DNA from: Lepidonotus clava
Lineage: Eukaryota; Annelida; Polychaeta; Phyllodocida; Polynoidae
DNA length: 64,000 nucleotides
Assembly: GCA_936440205.1 (NCBI GenBank)
Contig: OW387136.1
Location: forward strand, 27,757,927-27,821,926
Direction of reading: 5' to 3'
Each line of letters starts with the position of its first letter. Positions within the stretch are counted from its first letter, which is position 1. The notes beneath the pieces were generated by a model that saw nothing but the letters and a program-made list of their open reading frames with translations, ran no database searches and was not told the DNA's origin. Positions 12,432 through 23,255 of the stretch are shown here, piece after piece. Both the position numbers and the translations under genes were made by a program.

Positions 12432-15171
12432 CGTTTTTGGCACCTTCCAAACGACAATGCTAAACTCTGGGTTTTCAGTACTGCATGTCTAAACAGTCTA
12501 GTTTCATCAAAATGGGAGACCCTCTAAGATCAACCGTACAGCCGTCCTTTACAAAGAAACGTCTCCGACATTGATTAACAAGGCAATAAAGAATGTAAAC
12601 CATTCTCTTTCATACCCTCTAGAATATATATAATATGCATAATTATTAAAGGTTCACCAATCAATACAATTTGCATGCATATGGATCCAAATATTTTGTA
12701 CACAAGGTCCTACAAATATCGGACATTCCCTTACTGGTAAATATTTCACCCCCATAGGCCAGCATTGCTATTGGGTAAAACCACAGTCCTGGCATTTAAG
12801 ATTGACGGCACTACACCGACTAGACTAAATCAAGGCAAATGCCCGCGGACGGTCCTTTGGGATTTGATACGAGAGTGCGGCATGAGACCAGGGGGCAAAT
12901 CTGGCGAAGACAGATCCCAACCATGGCATTGCTTGGACTTTTTGACTCAGTGGCCGGGCGAGCCACCACATCTATCTCTCTGTCTGCCTGGATTCCGGTA
13001 TCAGGACCTGGACCCCAGTCCCCACTACGTCTGTGCGTTTCACTTGTCTATGGGAGCACTGGGCATGAGCCGAGTCTTTCCTCAATCGATTGCAGGGCTT
13101 CTTTCTTATCCGGAGTCCCTTTAATACGTGGACCGGAAATCGATCGAGCATCGTGGCGTCTCAGTGATCCGTTGACTCAGGCCGAAAAATAGCGTCTTAA
13201 CGTGCACCAAAATGTGTTATTTGTCCAGAGCTGGCACTATATTGGGGTTTCAGTGAATATCTATAATATGTCGTTCAATGAGGAATGTAAACTGCCTTTC
13301 TTAGTAGGTTCAGAGTGGTAAGGGACGCCCAATGAATTTGGAAAATATATTGAGATGAATCGTACTATCAATGCACACATTTCCTTTCAGTTTTCTGTCC
13401 TACCTAAACCCCATAAAGTAATCTATACGTGAAGGGCATATAATGTACATGTATCTAAGTTTGAAAGCAGCGCGTGTAGTAGAACAAAAATGTAGTGAAG
13501 AATTTAGACTGTATACTCGGCTTCCTAATGTACACGGACCATATTGAGTATGATGAATGTGGCGTCGCTGGATGCTGGTAGTGGCAACAGCTCACAGGAC
13601 GTAATAAATCACGCCTGTCGGACGCCACTGACGACGACAGACTAAATGTCGTCTGATTAAAGCCCGCCAAATCAAAGACTGTCTCCTTGTGAGAGGCGTG
13701 CTAACTACATATGAACAGGACGCATGTCTCCTTTCCTCTTACCTACCCCAACCTCCCTTCCTCATCAACCTTCCCTCGTCCTTGAAGTTAAGGTCCTGAA
13801 ATCCCCATGTGACACTCAGCACTTTCTCAATCAAAGAGAAAACGTTTGTGTCGACATCAGCTTTGGTGGAGGAGGATAAAGCATTTGCGAATTAGGTCAC
13901 AGAGTTGAAGAACTGCAGTGTGATTTCTGGTGAGCATAGGACAGTTGCCTCTTGAGTATGCTTACTATTGCTTCATTTCTCATGTAAAATTGCACAGGGT
14001 AACTTAAGAATTAATTTCATGGGGATGTACAATGAATACTTCATAGAATTCTATTCGTGGACGTGGGCCTATTTGTAAAGACATCCATTGCGAAACGACC
14101 CCGCTCTCCAACCACACTTGAGGTCCCCATCAGAAACGAACTCCCTTTTATCAAAATCCTACAAACGCACCTAAGTTTTATTTTTGTATCCAGACAGAAC
14201 GTTCCATACGTCCCCTATGATCAATATTAAACCAGAACAGAAGATTCAATTCGTGACCTCTATTGCGCTGACCTAGATAGGGCATTGACCTTCTTGGCAG
14301 TGACGAAAACAGGAAATGACCCATAGACCTCTCTGCCTAGCCACAAGGAGACACAATTGACTTACATTGAATCTGGTAATCGAGGAGGATCGTGGGATCG
14401 ATATGACTACAGAAACCCGGATGTCTAGCATAGATGCGGGCTTTTTGGGAGGTTTTGGCAACATGTGTCCTCACCCGACCCTTTCAGAACTGTGGTTTAT
14501 GTCTTGCAGTCCAAAAGAATGAAATAAATGACGAGTTTGAATCTAGATTCCAACTGCATATCCTACACTGTTGTCAACAACGACTGGACAAGAGGCGTAC
14601 ATCAAAGCTGGCGTTACCATGGATACTCAGAATATGCCAGGCAAGGACAATGTTGGTGTCTCCGGGAAAGGGGGTTTAGACTTAATCTGGTGGAAATGAT
14701 TACAGCGCAATGCATTGAAAGCATGGTGGGTGTAGTCAATTCAGGTCGATCTCAGCACGCGTCAGCAATGCCTGCAATGGTGGTGAATACTGTATGATGT
14801 TATTGCTGCTCCTTCAGAAGGCCTGCCGTATTTCCCCGCAGCATGCAGCTTATGTATCGCCAAAAATGAGAAGACCATTACGTTCCTAAGTGCACTCTGT
14901 TGGTATCCCCATTCCCGTTATCATAAGGACTGTTTAGTCTATAGAGTGGCAGAAAATGTTACACATGCATCTGCGGTACCCTCCATATTGGGCTAATGCT
15001 GCAATATTACTCTTAACGCTTTGTAATGCATGTTTTATATTTTGGTACGATATTAAGACATCCATTTTGTCTCAGCTAATAAAGAGGGGTATTTGTGCGA
15101 CCACCCAACAAGCTTCTCTATCATAAGAGTAAGACAAAAGAAAAGTTTGCATTCATAATACATTAACGAGC
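12432..15171. other. Noncoding stretch downstream of the SAMD5-like gene
   Basis: No certain exon was found. A GC-richer block at 12830-13190 is open in two overlapping plus frames of about 118 codons, but neither has convincing splice sites and neither is recognisable. On the minus strand, 14366-14406 has a usable acceptor (TTTCTGTAG) and a strong donor (GTAAGTCA), and its frame would accept the phase-2 end of the short version of exon 4. The 13-residue product is not recognisable, so I do not call it. Confidence 0.35.
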
Positions 15172-15177
15172 TTTATT
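15172..15177 (-). terminator. Candidate polyadenylation signal of the SAMD5-like gene
   Basis: AATAAA on the minus strand lies about 135 nt beyond the stop codon that closes the frame of exon 4. That is a normal distance for a short 3' UTR. It supports exon 4 as the last exon if the internal donor at 15422-15423 is not used. Confidence 0.4.
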
Positions 15178-15311
15178 CTGTGCGTGCGCATCGACTGTCT
15201 TGAAAAAATAAAAAAACAGTAATTGTGCATGGCTCAAACAAAGTGAGAGGTAGATTCAAAAGAAAAGTCAGCAACCAGGTAATAAGTGGACGCAGTCTCC
15301 TTTAGCAGTTG

Positions 15312-15494
15312 TCACGGACTGTCTTGGACTTTGGCGATTGATAATAATGGTAACAATGTAGTTGTCTTTTCCCCAACGCCGATATTGTAACAATATTCTC
15401 CAAATGAATGATCAATCACGTACCGAGATGAGTGAGACGGTGACTCCCGCTTTAGAACGCTGAGGGCGTCAGGATCTTCGTATAACGTGGACGG
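15312..15494 (-). CDS. SAMD5: SAMD5/SASH-like gene, exon 4 (possibly terminal)
   Basis: The acceptor is strong: a pyrimidine tract ending CTCTCTTCTCTTTCAG, with the exon starting at 15494. It opens in frame 0, the phase left by exon 3. It begins PSTLYEDPDALSVLKRESPS, so the junction with exon 3 gives a proline cluster followed by Tyr-Glu-Asp-Pro. Two ends are possible. A donor, GTACGTGA, at 15422-15423 would end the exon at 15424 in phase 2. Read-through gives 60 residues to a stop at 15312, with an AATAAA about 135 nt beyond. With the second option the whole protein is 481 residues. I recognise no domain here. The coding call rests on the splice signals, the phase and the motif resemblance to exon 3. 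Confidence 0.6.
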   Translation of the reverse strand, partial: PSTLYEDPDALSVLKRESPSHSSRYVIDHSFGEYCYNIGVGEKTTTLLPLLSIAKVQDSP

Positions 15495-16587
15495 CTGAAA
15501 GAGAAGAGAGCGAATTAGGTCCATTTATTTACCTTCAGCATACCATGACCGTATATAGGCATTCCCGAAAGCCTCAGGAGGCATCCATGAGCACCCAAAT
15601 TAAATTCCTTGGCCATGATCTTTTATCTGATTATTGTCGACAAAGGAGACAAATTGACCAATAAAGATGTCAAGTGTAGCGGAGCACCAGTCTTCGATTA
15701 GCCTACGTGTTTGGGCTGAGTGCACCATTTTTCAAGTCCTGTAGGCAAATGCAACCAAGCCCACATTAAATAGAATCTGATGATGATAGGTTTGGGCCCT
15801 TCATGTTTTCAAGCTTATTTTTAACAAATTAGTTTAAAGCGCAATTATTGATTGCTGTGCATTACCAAAAAAACCTGAATTTATTGTAAATAGGGCCTAG
15901 TCAAAGATCACTTAAACAGTTAAAACATTGTTCAATTCCCCGAAAAAAAAACAAAAAAACATTCGAAACATTTTAGAACATTTTCAAGTTTTAACACCGA
16001 GCTGTTGACTGTAAAACAATTACAAAATCAGTCATATCGGTATACTACAGTTACCTTTGTCTTTGCTTAAATATTGTAGTATATCATCAACCTTGACAAT
16101 GCAATAAATATTCGAATAGCTTGGATTCAAAAAGGAAGAAGCCAAGGAACGGTATTCAGACGGTGCTACAGAGCCTTGATGGGGCCTTGTAGACGGAGAT
16201 TGTGGTGGGCTTTGACCTTTACTCCCCCTATTAATAACCCCAACCCACTCTTCACATAAATAATGGACAGCTCCAACGTTGTAGCTGTCAGCTTACCTCA
16301 GAAGTCCTCCCATCATGCAGCACAGGCCTCTCACAATTACCCACAAGGCCCACATTTTGAATTGGCATTAAATGACACTGTAAATTATTCCAATGAGCAC
16401 AGTCATGTTTAATTATATTAGCATGCCAACAGGAATAAAAACTTCTTGGTTGGAGAAGGCGTGTTTGTGTTGTCCCCTTATTTCATGCACTTGTGTTTTA
16501 TGGTACACTGCACACCAGAAACCCCTCTTTCGCCTTGTTCTTTCTGTTTCAAGATGTTTGCCACATGTGAAACTCACACAACAATAC

Positions 16588-16660
16588 GCCCCCGGCCGGA
16601 TCCAGAGGGAGGGTCCTCGGGGTCTTAACCCCCCCCCCCCCTTTGGTGGACCCCTAAATT
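16588..16660 (+). mobile_element. G/C-run MITE-like repeat, copy A
   Basis: The segment runs from a GGCCGGATCCAG terminus through a GGGTCCTCGGGGTC motif to a 13-bp C tract (16629-16641) and then CTTTGGTGGACCCCT. The GGATCCAG...GGGTCCT part matches copy C at 44.4 kb (reverse strand). The C-tract plus TTTGGTGGACCCCT part matches copy B at 23.15 kb (reverse strand). It is probably a nonautonomous DNA element, and its outer ends are uncertain. Confidence 0.55.
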
Positions 16661-17081
16661 AGGCAAAGAAGGAAAAATGTTGTGCAAGTGCATGCGAATA
16701 ATGCACTTTTATGCTGACCCCCTTCCCTTTTGTCGTTTCATTCATTTATATCAGCATACAAATTTTATTGAAATATATTAAAATGAAGCTTCTTTCATGT
16801 CATATAATTTTTAACGCTTTTGGTAAGTATTTTTCTATTTTACTTTTTTTAAATACTACAGGCTAAACACTTTATATTTCAGGTCATAATTAACTTATTC
16901 AAGCATAGAATAATTCATTTCTTTACAAATGTATGATAAATAGCCCAACCGATTTTTTTTCATTGTTTTACTATCAATTTGTAGTCTAGAAAACAAGGAA
17001 ACTATCGGTTTTCACGTGTACCGTGGATCATGGGGTGGGGACCGATACTGGACCGATTTTAGGACCAACTAGATTAATTGC

Positions 17082-17130
17082 CAAACCGATTCAGGACCAA
17101 CAAAAAAGTGTCGGTCCTATAATCGGTTTG
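17082..17130. repeat. Inverted repeat with CAAACCGATT arms
   Basis: Two arms of 21-22 bp (17082-17102 and 17109-17130) pair with a few mismatches around a 6-nt loop. A direct partial copy of the left arm, ACCGATTTTAGGACCAAC, lies at 17052-17069. It resembles the end of a foldback or MITE element inside intron 3. Confidence 0.6.
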
Positions 17131-17283
17131 CTCCTTGTATTTTCGTCGGTTTGGAAAATGTCGCAACGTGGATCATCTGCTTTACAGGTACTCAGCAAGT
17201 GGGATTGTTGTGGACCTCAGTTAAACTAGTGGGTGTTCAGGGGTCCTGGGCTGTAGAGCTGAACTGGTATAAACAACCACAAC

Positions 17284-17320
17284 TACCCCCTCTCCCACCC
17301 CTCTCCCACCCCTCTCCCAT
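17284..17320. repeat. CCCCTCTCCCA short tandem
   Basis: Three consecutive near-identical CCCCTCTCCCA units form a short pyrimidine minisatellite in intron 3. Confidence 0.8.
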
Positions 17321-17384
17321 ACATTTGAACTGTTTATTATACCTTAGGGTGATACAAGTATAGTAGTTAAGAATTTAACACAGG

Positions 17385-17421
17385 GCGATACAAACCTGGG
17401 TGATAACCAGCCTTGTATCGC
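17385..17421. repeat. Hairpin GCGATACAA...TTGTATCGC
   Basis: A perfect 9-bp outer stem is followed by a 2x2 internal loop, a 4-bp CTGG/CCAG inner stem and a 7-nt loop. The GATACA word also occurs at 17351 and 17432, so this is probably a repeat remnant. The stem is too short for a typical microRNA precursor. Confidence 0.5.
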
Positions 17422-17531
17422 ACTGCAGTGTGATACAGAAACTTTTTGATTTTTTATGGCTAAAATTAACTAATGGACTGACACTCGCATCAGTACAAAA
17501 CATTTAGGAGGTGTAGCCTAGATATACTTAC

Positions 17532-17636
17532 AGGAGGACATGAGGGGAGAGGTGGCGGCACGCTGCGACTCGTCTGACCATACACGCTGAACATTCGGCA
17601 TGGCTCGGGGTCACCGTAATCACTGTCTCGTTCGGG
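17532..17636 (-). CDS. SAMD5: SAMD5/SASH-like gene, exon 3
   Basis: This 105-bp exon encodes 35 residues. It is bounded by the acceptor TTTTCTCCATTAG and the near-consensus donor GTAAGTATA. It is phase 0 at both ends, like exons 1 and 2, and open only as expected in that frame. The product starts PERDSDYGDPEPCRMF and ends SVPPPLPSCPP. It is rich in acidic residues, proline and tyrosine and looks disordered. The Tyr-Gly-Asp-Pro motif near its start and the proline run at its end are candidate SH2 and SH3 ligands. No family match is known to me for this part. It is called an exon because of position, strand, phase and splice sites. Confidence 0.7.
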
Positions 17637-19222
17637 CTAATGGAGAAAACAAAATTAGGTGTTATACCATATAGAAGGAGTCGAGATTCAATGTTTGGCT
17701 TTTTTCTTACCCTAGTTAACACCAATAGGCCTATAAGCCTATTTCGGACCAAACGACAGTAGATAGGCCTATAACTTGCTTAATCAGTTAATCAGTATGT
17801 CCGAAATATCTAAAAGAGCTACTAAAATTACACTGATTACCGTCTGTAGCTCATTTATATGTTTCGGACATATCAATCTACCGCAGTTCAAACACTGGGT
17901 TCACCCTTATTTCTACTGATTTTCCACGAAAATGCTATTGCAGGCTCAATGTCCTGAGGTTCTTTCTAAACTACCCTTACCTAGGTCACCCGTTACAGTC
18001 CATGGCAGTTTCTTCTACCCCCTAGGTAAAACTATGATATCATTTTTTAATCAGTACAACTTGCTCAATGATAACCTTGGGATTTTTCAGCTACATTCCC
18101 TCCACTCGGAGTCTGGTGAGTGGTCATCATTTATTGATCAATTTAAAAGAACCAGGATATCCTTGATTCCTGGAAATTGTACTGAAAGGCATTGCGTGCG
18201 ATGTCCCATACAATTCGTCTCTCCCACTTCTGCTCCGTGGGCCAGTGTGGCGTCCCGTAATTACGTTTGAAGATTGACGGAAATTGCTTTAGGTGAGAGT
18301 TCGCCAGGTATAAAGGATGCCGAACTGAGTAGAAATATTGAGTTATTGTTTGTGAAATGCCATTAAAAGAAGATTGCGCTATGACCCTTTTTTTCTTCTA
18401 GACAAAACACTATTTAAGGGTTGTAAAACGTTGTGTCCAAGTACGTTGTGGGTGAGCCAGGTGAATATAATAAATTATTGATAATAAGATGGCAATCACC
18501 CCGGAACCATTAAGACCTATAGAATACATCATGCAAAGACATTGGGGTCTGGGGGTTAGAGCAATACACCATGCAACGTTTCTCTCAGAACCTTTTATTC
18601 AGCTTATTGCCTATAATATAATAATAATGCCTGAATTTAAGAATTTCAGTGGTTTTCAATATAGATATTTCAAGACTTCATGTCATTACAGAAGGTTGTT
18701 GTCAGACAAGGAAAGTGACTCGGATTTACTGCTAGACTTATACATGATAGATAGACAGGCGCACAGATGCAATCCCAGCAATGACAAAGTGTCCCCCAGC
18801 AGCAGTCCCAGGGCACGTGGCAGGTCATCTATTGTGGAGAAGTCACACTCGGCAAGTAGACCAGCCATGTGGCTGATGGATTAACTCCACGGGATCTATC
18901 CATCGTTGGTTGGGCCAAAATATTGGTTTGCTGTAAGCTTTGTCTGACCAGACGTGATCTATGGTACTACATTTGTAAATATTCCCTTAGGGGCTGTCAG
19001 TACCATTTTAGTAGGAGCAAAAATCCAAACGACATGCATGAACAGGATTTAAACAATTGTTTTAATTTTGGGCTAAAATAATTTATTGTCCCTGCCAAAA
19101 AGGTTGAAGTATAGTTTATATCTTAGCCACGCAGATTCATTCTTGTATTGGGTGTATGCTGCAAATAGATAGCAATATTATACATCTAGAGCCGTGTACA
19201 CTTGGCAAATCTTATATCTTAC
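17637..19222 (-). other. Intron 2 of the SAMD5-like gene
   Basis: This intron is 1,586 bp. A patch at about 18686-18870 is open on both strands (about 60 codons minus, 40 plus) and looks mildly coding. Neither strand has good splice sites, and the minus frame does not fit the phase-0 junctions of the surrounding exons. Nothing else was recognised. Confidence 0.55.
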
Positions 19223-19357
19223 CGAGGATTCGTGGCCATTGGAATCTAAAGGTGTCTCCTGAAGCTCAAGGAGACGTAGGAAGACATCTTGTGTGTGAGT
19301 GTTGAGGTCCTCCGCATACTGACGGGCAAGGCGCTCAAGGAACTGGTGAGAGTCACT
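19223..19357 (-). CDS. SAMD5: SAMD5/SASH-like gene, exon 2 (conserved helical block)
   Basis: This 135-bp exon encodes 45 residues and is phase 0 at both ends. The acceptor is CTATTTTTATCTTGCAG and the donor GTAAGATAT. The core FLERLARQYAEDL followed by a DV...RLLEL stretch matches the short helical block that precedes the C-terminal SAM domain of vertebrate SASH1 (recalled as ALVQRYAEDL...DV). Joined to the end of exon 1, the 36 residues from DKL to YAEDL have the same length as the SASH1 segment, with no gap, so I infer direct splicing across the 34-kb intron. The role of this block is not known to me. It probably belongs to the scaffold's interaction surface in the cytoplasm. Confidence 0.87.
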
Positions 19358-22300
19358 CTGCAAGATAAAAATAGTCCCTGTAGTTTTAAGCTATTCGTTA
19401 TGAGGGGAGCCAAATGAACCAACCAAGATTTTCCCTGCACTAAGAAGGCGCGTAAATAGGAGTTGATGAATGCTACTAATCTGCAGGAACGCCTGTTTTG
19501 TGCGCGCAGTCGAGTCTTTGTTTGATGTGAGTGATAATCGATAGTCATTTGGGAAATGTCTGCAAGCATTGTTGACAGCTCATCTTGGTCGAAAAGCTAG
19601 CAGCGGTTTTTACGCCCCATGGATTTGTGTCATATTTTTGCAACATAAAATAACTGAAAATTGTTGATTAATAAGTGCTGTTTGCAGAAAACTTTGTAGT
19701 TCTAGTAATTCACAATAGTCCATTTTATGAATATAATAATGATTAAAATGAAATAAAAATAATATAAATAGTGTAAGATTTTAACAGATTTTAAACTAAG
19801 CGAACCAAAGTAAATTTGATTCACTGATAAATAACATTATAACCATCCCAAAATATGTCATTTATAAAATAGGAGTAATATATATATATCTATTTATGTT
19901 ATCTTTTTATGTATTTTCCCTCAGCTTTAAATTTAATGCAGACAATTTCTATTTTCTCGAAATATGCTAAACTTGGTGAAAACTCGTTCACCCTGCTTGT
20001 GGGTTGGTACTCGGAAGGGACTCAGCTCTCTCCATATACAGAGCTACAGTCGTGATCAATGGCGCCCAATTTCGCCCCTCCAACGTTACTACTTTTCCTG
20101 CCTGGAGCGTACAAACGGGGCACGCGCTCGGCCCCACTGGTCTCTTACAATCTACGGCCGTCATGAAGTCGGCGAGCTGTAATTACCCCAGACAGTCATA
20201 TGAAACAGTTTGCCCGCTGGCCAAGGCTCCATATGGCACCAGCCACTTCATGCTTGCCTACCCCCGGCCTAGATAGCCTGTCAATTGATCAACATGACGG
20301 TCTAAGCAGGGATCGAGTTTATCTTCATTGGGGGAGCACATGTTATGGATTTAGTGGCAAATGACTTCCGTCTGTCAGCACGGCTCGCCCATAAAGAAGC
20401 AGTCATGAATTTCGGAAATAGGGAGGGGATTTTGTGTCGCTATACTCAGATAGATTGATGTAGATGGATCTTTAAAGTAAATGGAAGATAGTTTGTTAAG
20501 TTCGTAGTTGAGCAATGTCAAGTTGACTCATCTCGAAACACGCTGTTTTCGTTCATAGGTTATGTATGAATTATGAGAAACAAGCAAGGTGAATGTCTGA
20601 TGTGTACACTGGAGAACTATTATTCTTAGGGTGATGTATATGAAAAATTAAATATAAATTCTATCGCTTCCATGTCAATCTAAACTGTAGAATATCGTAA
20701 AGGTAAACTCCATTTTGACATTCAGCAGTTCGGTGCGTTAACATCTCTTTTAAATTCGGTCTGGGATGTGCCAACCATTATATCAGATTCGGCATGGGAG
20801 TTTCCTTGCTGAGTGATTAGATTGTTTTCCATCTACTGTCAACAATAATGTATGTTACTCTTTGACGTTTAAATATCATCGACATAAACATTAATGTCTT
20901 TGAACTGCAGCATTTCCCCCTATTCCTTTCCAACTAGAAGATGCATCCCTCGGAGGTCTTAGACAAACAATAGAATAAGTGATACATCACACATGGATGT
21001 TATGGTTCCAACTAGACAGTGCTAAAACAGCATAATATAACATGTTCTATCAATGGATCTTTCAGACGTCACGAAGGTACTTAAAACGATCCATTATATT
21101 TTTTCCCGTCGGGTAGGCTCAGTTATTCATATTAAAGAGCTGTCATGTCGATGGACAGTCACTTAAAGAAGGATGAAGCAGCAGTCTCTGTGAAAACAAC
21201 CTTGAAAGAAGCACTTGGAAGGCAGAGACAGCACTGGCATGACCAGAATGGTTATGAGCTTTATGGGGCTGTACCCTGTCAGCCTGCCAAAACCCATGGG
21301 CAGGCGGCGTAGGCAATTGGTAGTGCGGCCAGGCAGAGTGGTACAGGTCCGAGTAAATGACGGCCTGTACCCAAAGCCTCATTACCGGGCTTCGGGTCTA
21401 GTCGGTCTAGATGCATACATAAGGCCAAAATAATATCACCCAGTGAATAAGATGAAAGCTGTTTACGAAGACTTACAGAGTTCTGTTCCTGGGCTAGTTA
21501 TTATTTGCTCTGTCTAGACCCGGAAATATGTTTTACATTTAAGAGTGTCTGTAGAGATATGTGCACCGCGTTCATATGGTGATTTGATGTTTCTGTTTAT
21601 ATATTGGTAAATATTTTATTGCCGTGGAATACTTAGAAGCGATATATGGGTCTGGTTTTATCCCAAAAGTTTGATATTAATTTTGGCTACGTTCACAATG
21701 TACTGGGCCGGCCTGACTCCTATAGTTACCGTGGTATTAAGTTCCATGATTGTCTGAAATAGACTAACAATTGAGCTGTCCTCAGGGTAGTTAAAACACG
21801 ATACACACTCATCATCTTAGAAGTAAAAAGAAAATACGAATAAAGAAAGGTTCTACAACGTGTTTAAGTCGTGAAAAGTGGGTCTAATGCGTCCAATTAG
21901 AAATAATGATCCTATTCTTAGCGTACGTTTTATTCTGTTCCTCCAACTTGCAAAACGAATCCTTACCGAAATAACCCAAGGTGAAAAGCTGCGGTATACA
22001 AGGCGGCTTAGCATTGGTCGATCAAAAGACATAATTGTTTTGAACGTTCAAACCCCTATGGCCGCGAAGCACTAGACGACAACACTGACAATTTGGATTC
22101 TTCTAAAATAAACCCCTTCATTTGACGATAAAAGGTAAGATGACTAATGGTTCTGGGAGTGACACAAATGGTTCATCTGCGGAACTTGCCGCTTCTTTCT
22201 CTCCCAAGATTAGTATCAGACGGGACTGCACGAGACCCTACTCTTTTAACAAGCTTGAGTCAGTGACTATCTGAAGACAATCTAGAACTTTATTAATAGT

Positions 22301-23018
22301 AAAGGCCAAACGTGTATTTATATGACGTATGTCGGAGAGAATAACACAAGTATCGGTTCAAAGGCTTTGAGAATGTGATACGCTTATTCATAACAACTAT
22401 TTCTTTTATTGCACATTCCGCCATGAATGTAAGCTTTGATATTTACGTGGATAAAACATCACCCAAAATATCCCACACTGCATTGACTTACTGCAATCTG
22501 TGCACCCGTATATATTTGACGTAGACTAGTTTAAGTAAAATAATCGTGATTAGAGATCATTATCCCATTACCCTCAACTGTCATCTGGCAACGGCCCTCC
22601 TTTGGGCATCCTTGGTTGATTGTCGTAATCTGTGTCGTAATCTACGGCCAGTGGGGGCAGTTTGCGGTGGGGAATAGCGCTGCTGCTGCCTGGTGGCTAT
22701 CAAGACTTGACAGGTAGTCAATGGTGTCAAGATGGGACAAGGTAGGCTCCCCACGCGCCCCTTATGGGGCTCCCAAGAGCCAGCTGATCTTCCTGGCCAG
22801 CCCTTCTCTTTAAGTGGTCTACCAATCGAAATTGATTCGCACTCGAAATGCGATACGTCTGTCTACCGTAGATCCCAAGAGGGACCAAGATTTAGGTTGA
22901 AGCGGGTCAAGGGTCAGCAGGAAGAAAAGAGGTTAGGTTGGTGGAGCCCTCCGATTCATTTTAGGATTTCAGAACAGAATGAGAACTATGAATTTTTTTA
23001 AAGAGGGGTACTAATGTA
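19358..23018 (-). other. Intron 1, proximal part
   Basis: AT-rich intronic sequence with GC-richer patches at about 19980-20280 and 22560-22990. No exon with matching splice sites was found on either strand. The open frames in the GC patches occur in more than one frame at once, which argues for composition and not coding. Confidence 0.45.
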
Positions 23019-23030
23019 GGGGGGGGGGGG
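23019..23030. repeat. Poly(G) tract, 12 bp
   Basis: A run of 12 G residues lies in AT-rich intron sequence about 110 bp to the left of the copy B repeat. Confidence 0.9.
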
Positions 23031-23134
23031 ATATAGGATTTCCTAAGGGATGAGTCAACATAATTACCAATTAAGCTTAGTACCAAATCGGCAAATCGGT
23101 GCGTATTCTCGTTCATGCGCATGGCATTCCCCCG

Positions 23135-23205
23135 CTTTTTTATTGTTCAGGGGTCCACCAAAGGGGGGGAGGGGGAGGTAATCGACCCTCTTTTGGGAGG
23201 TCCTC
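23135..23205 (-). mobile_element. G/C-run MITE-like repeat, copy B
   Basis: On the minus strand this segment reads through a C-rich run into CTTTGGTGGACCCCTGAAC. It matches the right half of copy A (16.6 kb) almost base for base across that word. It directly abuts the palindrome at 23212-23255. It is probably a fragment of the same nonautonomous element family. Confidence 0.5.
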
Positions 23206-23211
23206 TTTTCC

Positions 23212-23255
23212 GTGCTATCAAGGAGTCTACACCCCTGTAGACTCCTTGGTGCTAT
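23212..23255. repeat. 30-bp perfect palindrome flanked by 7-bp direct repeats
   Basis: Two perfectly complementary 13-bp arms, CAAGGAGTCTACA (23219-23231) and TGTAGACTCCTTG (23236-23248), enclose a CCCC loop. The whole is flanked on both sides by the direct repeat GTGCTAT (23212-23218 and 23249-23255). The layout is that of terminal inverted repeats plus a target-site duplication with almost no interior. It could be a minimal transposon derivative or a deleted MITE. Reading it as a functional hairpin is less likely. Confidence 0.8.

Larger units (their letters stand above)
15495..17531 (-). other. Intron 3 of the SAMD5-like gene
   Basis: This 2,037-bp intron is AT-rich. It contains a G/C-run MITE fragment near 16588-16660, an inverted repeat at 17082-17130, a 10-11-bp pyrimidine tandem at 17284-17320 and a small hairpin at 17385-17421. 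I see nothing coding in it. Confidence 0.6.

Noticed and set aside
12765-13192. Two overlapping plus frames of about 118 codons
   Set aside because: Both are open in the same GC-richer block without splice sites or recognisable motifs. Simultaneous openness points to composition.
14366-14406. A 41-nt minus-strand micro-exon that would fit the phase-2 end of exon 4
   Set aside because: The phase fits and the donor is good, but 13 unrecognisable residues give too little support.
18686-18870. Coding-like patch in intron 2 open on both strands
   Set aside because: The minus frame does not fit the phase-0 exon junctions on either side, and the acceptors are poor.
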